DNA of 46,052 nt from Bacteroidota bacterium (lineage in GTDB: Bacteria > Bacteroidota > Bacteroidia > NS11-12g > UBA9320): contig WGNA01000001.1 of NCBI GenBank assembly GCA_016124755.1, positions 1-46,052 of the forward strand, written 5' to 3'. Every line of letters starts with the position of its first letter. The first letter of the stretch is position 1. A program made the translations under genes and the position numbers. The notes beneath the pieces are model-generated. The model did no database searches. It saw nothing but the letters and a program-made list of their open reading frames with translations, and was not told the origin of the DNA. Below are positions 40,827 to 46,052 of this stretch, in pieces.

Positions 40827-40901
40827 CTGGCGTAGTTTCACTGCACCATCAAAAGTCTAAAGGAATCACCAACTAAAATGTTCATTAGCCGGCAAAGCAA
40901 G

Positions 40902-41363
40902 TCAATCTTCAAAGAGCGTGTACACGATGTCGGTATAATACGTTCCGGCTTCCATTGAAACATCCATTCCCTCCACCTTATATTGCAGATCTATGTTGTT
41001 GAGCTTTTCGTAACCCGTTAAAAAAGTTGAATTGAGGTTATTAATTAAAATGTAATTCCAGCCTCCGTTTGCGAAACCTTTTCCATCTCCGCTGCTGGTT
41101 CGGCGAACATATATTTTAACCTGACTGTCCCAGTTCACATCGTTCTTACTCACCATTACTGTCCAATATGCATTCTTCGTAAGTTTCTTAATGTCGAGAT
41201 TAACTTTATCAGTGGATTCGGCTTCCAGGTCAAAATCTCCTCCGGGTTCAATTCGAATCTGATCAAAAGAAAAACTAACAGATCCTTGTATCCGGATTTC
41301 CTGTGCTCTTGATTCTAGTTGAGCCATTAAAATAAATAATAGAGATAGCGTAATTATTTTCAT
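40902..41363 (-). CDS. Small secreted pilin-subunit-like protein (third subunit)
   Basis: Secreted protein of 153 aa with signal peptide MKIITLSLLFILMAQLESRAQ. The mature part is all beta in pattern and ends with GTYYTDIVYTLFED, a GTYxDxVxYTL strand similar to the final strand of spore coat U-type fimbrial subunits. The Cys-free body (QIRIEPGGDFDLEAE, YWTVMVSKNDVNWDSQ) matches no family that I recognise. It is the last gene of the putative assembly operon, 2 bases after the second subunit gene. A tip or base subunit, or an accessory protein, would fit. Confidence 0.55.
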   Translation of the reverse strand: MKIITLSLLFILMAQLESRAQEIRIQGSVSFSFDQIRIEPGGDFDLEAESTDKVNLDIKKLTKNAYWTVMVSKNDVNWDSQVKIYVRRTSSGDGKGFANGGWNYILINNLNSTFLTGYEKLNNIDLQYKVEGMDVSMEAGTYYTDIVYTLFED

Positions 41364-41365
41364 GA

Positions 41366-42064
41366 TTAATCCGAGATAGTGTAAGTGACCGTAATAAAGG
41401 TGTCGGGTTCTTTAAATTCTAATTTATTAATATCAACCAGAATTAATTTATACGTTAATCTGTGTCCGTAATTTTTGCCTTTTCCCGTTGAAGCCCCGCC
41501 AATATTTGAAATTAATGTTTGTTGTTTATCACTCAATCGAATAGTTGTCGATGGTTTGCCGCATCGCCCCTTCCCGGTCTTGGTTTCTTCAGCCGTTAAT
41601 TCGATCGCCATTCCGTTGGGAATCGAGCCGGAAGTTACCTGAACCATCAGCTTTTTCTGCCCATTTTTATTTTTTAAGGTTGAGGAATAATTAATCCATG
41701 TGTTGCTATTGATATTATTTCCATCAGTCTGATTGAATTCATCTCCGGCGCGTTCCGGAAGCGTTATTTCAAGTTTAATAACTTCATTCGCCGGAACGAT
41801 AGACAACAAAGACATTTCGGGAATAGTGAGTGACAACTGATGATCGTCGTCGTCCCAATTGTGCTGAGCATTTAATTTTAATACAGAAACCAATATGAAG
41901 GTTATCGTTATTCCGAAGCTGATCAGATTGTTGATTTGTAAAATACCGCGCAGCTTCGAATACCCGCCTGTGAGTTTTATATTCAAGGGTTGCGGGCGAG
42001 ATATACCCCAGCCAAATTTTAGTTTCCAATAATTCATCTGTTGAGGATATGTTAATTTTTTCAT
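41366..42064 (-). CDS. Pilin-subunit-like protein (second subunit)
   Basis: Secreted protein of 232 aa with an unusually long N-region before the hydrophobic core (LISFGITITFILVSVLKLNAQ, about 46-66). The mature part starts HNWDDDDHQLSLTIPEM, is beta-rich and ends FITVTYTISD. Its last 85 residues align clearly with the protein cut by the window end: IPNGM/PGGM, TLISNIGGASTGKGKNYGH against TVISGIGSCYTGDGANNGH, and VTYTISD against ILYTISN. They are therefore paralogous subunits. The start overlaps the usher-like stop (ATGA), supporting ATG at 42064 despite the long N-region. Confidence 0.6.
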   Translation of the reverse strand: MKKLTYPQQMNYWKLKFGWGISRPQPLNIKLTGGYSKLRGILQINNLISFGITITFILVSVLKLNAQHNWDDDDHQLSLTIPEMSLLSIVPANEVIKLEITLPERAGDEFNQTDGNNINSNTWINYSSTLKNKNGQKKLMVQVTSGSIPNGMAIELTAEETKTGKGRCGKPSTTIRLSDKQQTLISNIGGASTGKGKNYGHRLTYKLILVDINKLEFKEPDTFITVTYTISD

Positions 42065-44754
42065 TCGCCTCCGATTTTTATAGGTGTTTGCTGAAGGAAT
42101 TTAATCTGTCTCACTTTCGGTTGAATAGTTAATAATACTTCGGTAGTTCCATCCGGTGAAACCATTACAGTTTCTTCACCTACTTTAATAATAAACTGAT
42201 CTTTCCAATAGGTGGGAACGAGTCGTATTTTCCATTCGCCGGGCCGAAGTGAACCAAAGAGAAATTCTCCTTCCGAATTGGTCTGAGTGAGAAATTGTTC
42301 AGTGCCGTTTGATGCTTCAACAATCACTCTTGGCAGCGTAACATTTTCTTTAGAAGACTGAATGGTTTTAACTTTTAACATTTCAACTTTGCCTTTTACA
42401 GATCCGCTGCGGGTCATTTTAAAAGTGATAAAAGAAGTCATATCCGGCTGAACAACTACAGTGATAGGCATTGTGGTGTCGGGCATATCCCGAACTTCTA
42501 CAGATCTTTTATCAATAAATAACTGATGTTCACCTGGACGAATATTATTAAATTTAAAATTACCGGTTTCATCTGTGGTTACCAGTTGGCCATCCATCAT
42601 AAGAACGATTTTGCTGATGGAATTTACACCGCCGTTTAAGATCTGGCCTTTAACCGAACCAAGAGATAACATTTTCTTCAGAGGAACCCCTATTTTAAAT
42701 GAATATGCCGCATTAAAATACCAGTCGCGCCGAATAGTGGGCTGATGCAGAATTCCGTAGTTAGCAGCAACATTCAGCCGGTGAGATTCTTTAATCTGAT
42801 ACGAAAAGGCCATGTTCATTAAATTCCGGTCGTTGTACAAATCTTCTACAAGGTAATTGTTCTGAAATTCAAATTCGAGACTGAGTTTTTGGTGTAACCT
42901 CCAACTTATATCCATTCCGTAAAGGAAATATTGAAATCTGGATTCCGTAAATCGTATGTTATTCAGATATTGAATAAATGCGTTAATAGTAAATTTTCCA
43001 TTGGGCGTATAGGTCGCCTGCGTTTGTGCATCGAATCCAAATGCTGTTTGGTGCGTGGAGTCTGCTATCAGTAGGTTTCGGGTAATTCCGCCTTCACTCA
43101 AAAAACGGCCACTCCAGTGCCCCGAGCGATATGTGCTGGCAAATCTCAAACGTCGTTCTTCGTAATCAAATCGCTTGTCACTTAGTCTGTCGACTTTCTG
43201 ACGATACAAAGCCAGAAGTTGCAGATTCCAGGATTTTGTAAAACGACCTACCAAACCACTGTTCAGATAAATTGAATAAGGAGCCGCACTGTAAACGGTG
43301 TCGAGATGAGGACTTTCGTTGGTCATGTTTCCACCAAGCTGAATTCCGATTTTATGAAAATTATATCCAAGATTTCCATTCAGATATAATGAATTGTTGT
43401 AATACCCTTTAAAATTCTGATCGGCATACAAACCGGAACCGGATACTTTTAATCTTTCAAAATCATAGGATCCCGAAAATGAATAGGCGTTTCCCTGTTT
43501 CCCGGTTCCGAAGCTTCGGGATAACTCGGTGCTAAAAGACCATTTGTTAAAATCGCTCCACGACATCTGAACCGAACTGAGATTTAGATAACCCGAATCG
43601 TGCAAATCATTAACAATAGAATTAATACGGTACGTGTATTTACGCTTAGTTTCATAAATAGCATAACCGGAGATCTGGCGGTCGATATCCGGTTGAAGAA
43701 GTGGCCGGTTGTAATATGATCCTATTTTTAATCCGGGCAATACAACGGCATTAATTTGCAATCCCGAACCAAAGCGGTAATTTTCGGTCAGATTACTTAA
43801 ACTAAAAGTTTTTTCACCTACAAATACATCGAATTTTTTGTTGTAATACTGAACGTATTTCTGTGCGAAGTTTCCAAGCCTCGTGACTCTCACACTACCG
43901 GGTCCGCGGTATTCAAATATCAGATTGTGCTTTTTGTTGGGGTCGAGAGAGCCTTTTCCGGTCACCTGAATCTGATAGGTATTTAACTTTTGTTCCCCGT
44001 TTGAGTATCGTCGTATATAACTGCTGTTCACATAAATCGGAAACCGGAAATACGGATCTATTTTTTTGGTTTTGGTCGGGTATATTCTAATGATTTCCTG
44101 ATCAGAAAAAACACGATCGATACTGAGCACATGTGCCGAAAGATCGATTGCTTTATCATCAATTCTGAATAATGTTTTATCCGGAATTAATTCGACTTCC
44201 ACAAACGCGCTACTGTCGGGAGGAATATTTAATTGTGCAGCACCCGGAATCTTACAATTACGGCTGAAAATGGTCATTAATTCACGGTCGTTTCCGTGGT
44301 TGGAAATAATAAACTGAGCTCGCACCGTGTCGTCTGATCTAACGAAAGTGGGTCTCGAAATCAAATCCACATTTATATCCGTTCGACGAGGAACTTCAAA
44401 AATGATTTTACTCGAAGTGATTGTCTCACCTTTTTTGAGCAATGAAAATTCAAGTTCATAATTTCCGGCTTTTGCGTGGTTGGGAACCGAAACCGGAATC
44501 AGAATATTTCGGGTTGAGTTGGGTAAAACTGTGATACTTGAAGTAAAGACCAGCGCCTTTAAGGGAGAAGGAATTTTCCTGGAAAAATTAAGGGTAACCG
44601 TATCGTCACCCTGATTAACCACATTGTAAACTATGGTTTGCGTACTTCCGGTTTCAACCGGACCTTTTGGGAGGTTGGTTAGTTCAGCCTTAATCTGTGA
44701 TCGTGAAATATGCGCTGAGCACATCAACACAATCAAAAATAGTAAAGGCCTCAT
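42061..44754 (-). CDS. Usher-like outer-membrane protein with Ig, barrel and plug-like domains
   Basis: Secreted protein of 897 aa from ATG 44754; a TTG seven codons earlier is less likely. After the signal peptide (LLFLIVLMCSAHISRS) come two NEW3/CARDB-like Ig domains (about 24-122 and 125-220). A region of about 235-693 follows, rich in alternating strands (YSFSGSYDFERLKVSGSGLY, RFASTYRSGHWSGRFLSEGG), as in a large outer-membrane barrel. Two transthyretin- or CarboxypepD_reg-like domains close it (699-748, GSVKGQILNGG...TDETGNFKFNNIRPGEH, and 784-847, LRPGEWKIRL). The segment FDVFVGEKTFSLSNLTENYRFGSGL recalls the G(D/E)-S-L region of fimbrial ushers. Order and neighbours suggest an outer-membrane assembly platform; direct FimD homology is not visible to me. 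Confidence 0.6.
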   Translation of the reverse strand: MRPLLFLIVLMCSAHISRSQIKAELTNLPKGPVETGSTQTIVYNVVNQGDDTVTLNFSRKIPSPLKALVFTSSITVLPNSTRNILIPVSVPNHAKAGNYELEFSLLKKGETITSSKIIFEVPRRTDINVDLISRPTFVRSDDTVRAQFIISNHGNDRELMTIFSRNCKIPGAAQLNIPPDSSAFVEVELIPDKTLFRIDDKAIDLSAHVLSIDRVFSDQEIIRIYPTKTKKIDPYFRFPIYVNSSYIRRYSNGEQKLNTYQIQVTGKGSLDPNKKHNLIFEYRGPGSVRVTRLGNFAQKYVQYYNKKFDVFVGEKTFSLSNLTENYRFGSGLQINAVVLPGLKIGSYYNRPLLQPDIDRQISGYAIYETKRKYTYRINSIVNDLHDSGYLNLSSVQMSWSDFNKWSFSTELSRSFGTGKQGNAYSFSGSYDFERLKVSGSGLYADQNFKGYYNNSLYLNGNLGYNFHKIGIQLGGNMTNESPHLDTVYSAAPYSIYLNSGLVGRFTKSWNLQLLALYRQKVDRLSDKRFDYEERRLRFASTYRSGHWSGRFLSEGGITRNLLIADSTHQTAFGFDAQTQATYTPNGKFTINAFIQYLNNIRFTESRFQYFLYGMDISWRLHQKLSLEFEFQNNYLVEDLYNDRNLMNMAFSYQIKESHRLNVAANYGILHQPTIRRDWYFNAAYSFKIGVPLKKMLSLGSVKGQILNGGVNSISKIVLMMDGQLVTTDETGNFKFNNIRPGEHQLFIDKRSVEVRDMPDTTMPITVVVQPDMTSFITFKMTRSGSVKGKVEMLKVKTIQSSKENVTLPRVIVEASNGTEQFLTQTNSEGEFLFGSLRPGEWKIRLVPTYWKDQFIIKVGEETVMVSPDGTTEVLLTIQPKVRQIKFLQQTPIKIGGE

Positions 44755-44781
44755 TCTTCCGGTAATCCACCCCAATTAAAT

Positions 44782-45579
44782 TTACTGGTTTAATTCCGGA
44801 ACATCGAGTTGAACTTCCAGACCGAAGATACTTTCGTCTCCGCAGTCGGCAACCAGAACTCCGCTGTATGTACCCGCAGGAATGTCTCCCATTGGAAGTT
44901 CAAATAATTTGCAATAACCCGGATATACTTTTTGATACGGGAGTTCTTTTCTGGCAACCTGATTTCCGCCGGCATCATACAATTCAAGAATAACAATAGG
45001 TTTCATCATCAGATTACCTGTATTGTTTATTCCGATTTTCAAAATTTTAGAACCTTCTGTGGTGTCCAATTTCAATCCCTGAAATTCGAGTTGTTTGATG
45101 GCACCGGCTTCATAGGAACCAATAATTTGAATCGCATAACGAACCAAAGCATTTACTTTTACTCCGACAGTTGGGAGCGAGGTGTCGAGATCTTCAACTT
45201 CTTCCACCATAATTACGCCCCAGTAACTGCCAACTTGTTCAACACCTGTTTCCGGTTTCATGGAATAGGTAATATTTACGGTTTGACCCGCAGTCATAAG
45301 AATTTCGTTATCGGAAATAGTGAGCCATTTGGCATTGCACCGTCCCCGATCGAGATTCAGATCAAACTCTGTTTCGCCTTTACAATTGTGAATTACATCG
45401 GTTTTGTAAATTCTTGCTCTTTTGGTTTTATCACCGGTATTGCGAACAACAATATTACCCTGAACGGCAGCCGTACCCGCGAGTTTGTGCTCATGTGAAA
45501 GACCATTCACCACAACAATACTTGCCTGAGCAGAAATGAACGCTGCAAAAGCGATCATCACAGATAATAGTTTTTTCAT
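44782..45579 (-). CDS. Periplasmic chaperone-like Ig-fold protein
   Basis: Secreted protein of 265 aa from ATG 45579 (MKKLLSVMIAFAAFISAQA, cut before Ser); an in-frame ATG at 45603 is possible, and the longer frame has no sense before the signal peptide. The mature part reads as two Ig-like domains. The first (IVVVNGLSHEHKL...NIVVRNTGDKTKRARIYKTDV...VNITYSMKPETGVEQVGSYWGVIMVEE) follows the layout of PapD-like N-domains. The second (LKIGINNTGNLMMKPIVILELYDAGGNQ...IPAGTYSGVLVAD) is a second beta sandwich. It lies directly upstream of the usher-like gene with a 27-base gap. Chaperone function is inferred from fold and order only. Confidence 0.55.
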   Translation of the reverse strand: MKKLLSVMIAFAAFISAQASIVVVNGLSHEHKLAGTAAVQGNIVVRNTGDKTKRARIYKTDVIHNCKGETEFDLNLDRGRCNAKWLTISDNEILMTAGQTVNITYSMKPETGVEQVGSYWGVIMVEEVEDLDTSLPTVGVKVNALVRYAIQIIGSYEAGAIKQLEFQGLKLDTTEGSKILKIGINNTGNLMMKPIVILELYDAGGNQVARKELPYQKVYPGYCKLFELPMGDIPAGTYSGVLVADCGDESIFGLEVQLDVPELNQ

Positions 45580-45694
45580 ACTTGAATTCTTCTTTGATTT
45601 CATTTGAGAAGTTACGGATACCGAATACTCAAAACAAGGTAAATCCGCTATGTTCATCTTAATTTTTTGTGCCTGAAAGGCGGACAATGTTCAT

Positions 45695-45725
45695 TAAAAA
45701 AAACAGGGCGGAAGAACCGCCCTGT
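45695..45725 (-). terminator. Terminator between first subunit and chaperone-like gene
   Basis: On the minus strand ACAGGGCGG (45725-45717) pairs with CCGCCCTGT (45711-45703), a nine-base stem with a five-base loop, followed by eight or nine T. It sits about 60 bases after the first subunit stop and would make that transcript the abundant one. Confidence 0.85.
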
Positions 45726-45782
45726 CTGAACTACTTATAGTTTTTGTTGAGTTTTGAATGTATTAATTCCTTTAATCCCGAA

Positions 45783-46052
45783 TTAGTTGTTTGAGATTGT
45801 ATAAAGGATTGTGAGGGTAGTGGCATCATCGAAATCGATGTTCGCATAGCTACCTGCAGTTGGATCGAGTTCCAAAGAGTAGTACAGGTTATGACCGTTG
45901 TTTGCACCGTCTCCGGTATAGCAACTTCCAATACCACTGATTACAGTTTGATTGGATCCGGTTAAGGTTTTTTGTCCGGCAGTAGAACCAACCGTTCCGT
46001 CACCGTTGCCGGCATCAGAAGCAGCAGTTACTTTCAGGAGCATACCACCCGG
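45783..46052 (-). CDS. Pilin-subunit-like protein (first subunit, partial)
   Basis: C-terminal 89 residues of a gene whose start lies beyond the window end; the frame is open to the last base (PGGM...). It is homologous over the whole visible part to the second subunit (41366-42064) and ends TTLTILYTISNN. Gly/Ala/Thr/Ser-rich sequence (TAASDAGNGDGTVGSTAGQ) and one Cys (GIGSCYTG) fit a secreted structural subunit. As the first gene before a strong terminator it is the likely major subunit. Confidence 0.65.
   Translation of the reverse strand, partial: PGGMLLKVTAASDAGNGDGTVGSTAGQKTLTGSNQTVISGIGSCYTGDGANNGHNLYYSLELDPTAGSYANIDFDDATTLTILYTISNN

Noticed and set aside
40814-40901. SAM riboswitch in front of metH
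   Set aside because: The space is about 90 bases, the -7 box sits 5 bases from the ATG, and no conserved riboswitch pattern is visible.
42061-44754. TonB-dependent receptor
   Set aside because: There is no TonB box or TonB plug domain at the N-terminus; the Ig-like domains precede the barrel and the plug-like domains are C-terminal.

Overview
The window looks like chromosomal DNA of a Bacteroidota bacterium, probably a free-living aerobic or facultative lineage near Sphingobacteriia, Chitinophagia or Flavobacteriia. Signs are a type IX secretion C-terminal sorting domain, DUF4270 and DUF4271 family proteins, a BshA bacillithiol enzyme, a split MetH, a half-length GT5 glycogen synthase-like protein, and many start sites preceded by the Bacteroidota -7 element TAnnTTTG, often almost leaderless. 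Base composition looks uniform. I see no prophage, insertion sequence, CRISPR array, tRNA or rRNA.

Layout. 1-1059: noncoding, with a perfect palindrome, degenerate GTTACN hexamer tracts and four tandem copies of a roughly 160-bp unit that run up to the promoter of a LytTR response regulator. 1060-5700: LytTR regulator, pentapeptide-repeat protein, then on the minus strand an H-NOX gas sensor with its hybrid histidine kinase, preceded by a structured leader or small RNA ending in a terminator. 6169-11208: a five-gene minus-strand nucleotide-sugar operon (WbpE-like, Ugd, Uxs, WbpD-like, GalE). 11364-14211: outer-membrane protein, KdtA, LOR/tubby-like protein. 14632-19815: a large TraB/GumN fusion protein, Dtd, a small K+ channel, a nitroreductase. 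19973-28742: Mn-type SOD, HTTM protein, PanC, GT5 half protein, DUF4270 lipoprotein, DAHP synthase, Asd, a PaaE-like reductase and a zinc-finger protein. 28867-35588: PurQ, an AlbA_2 protein, Hsp20, a spermidine synthase-like protein, a T9SS beta-propeller protein, a small barrel protein and OsmC. 35608-40813: a 40-residue lipoprotein, a THUMP-like methyltransferase, HemD with DUF4271, and BshA with MetH (N-terminal half).

The most interesting region is 40902-46052: a minus-strand operon that reads like a chaperone-usher pilus locus made of unfamiliar parts. In transcription order it holds a subunit-like protein cut by the window edge, a strong terminator, a two-domain Ig-like secreted protein resembling a periplasmic chaperone, an 897-residue outer-membrane protein with two N-terminal Ig-like domains, a barrel and two C-terminal plug-like beta domains, a second subunit homologous to the first, and a small third subunit ending in the same kind of beta-strand. 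None of these shows a classical FimD/PapD/PapA signature that I can recognise, so a divergent or undescribed assembly pathway is the working idea.

Other points: the DAHP synthase has Gln where the family has a metal-binding His, an intrinsic terminator lies inside the 5' end of a methyltransferase reading frame, and hexamer repeats sit where the -33 element of the LytTR promoter should be.
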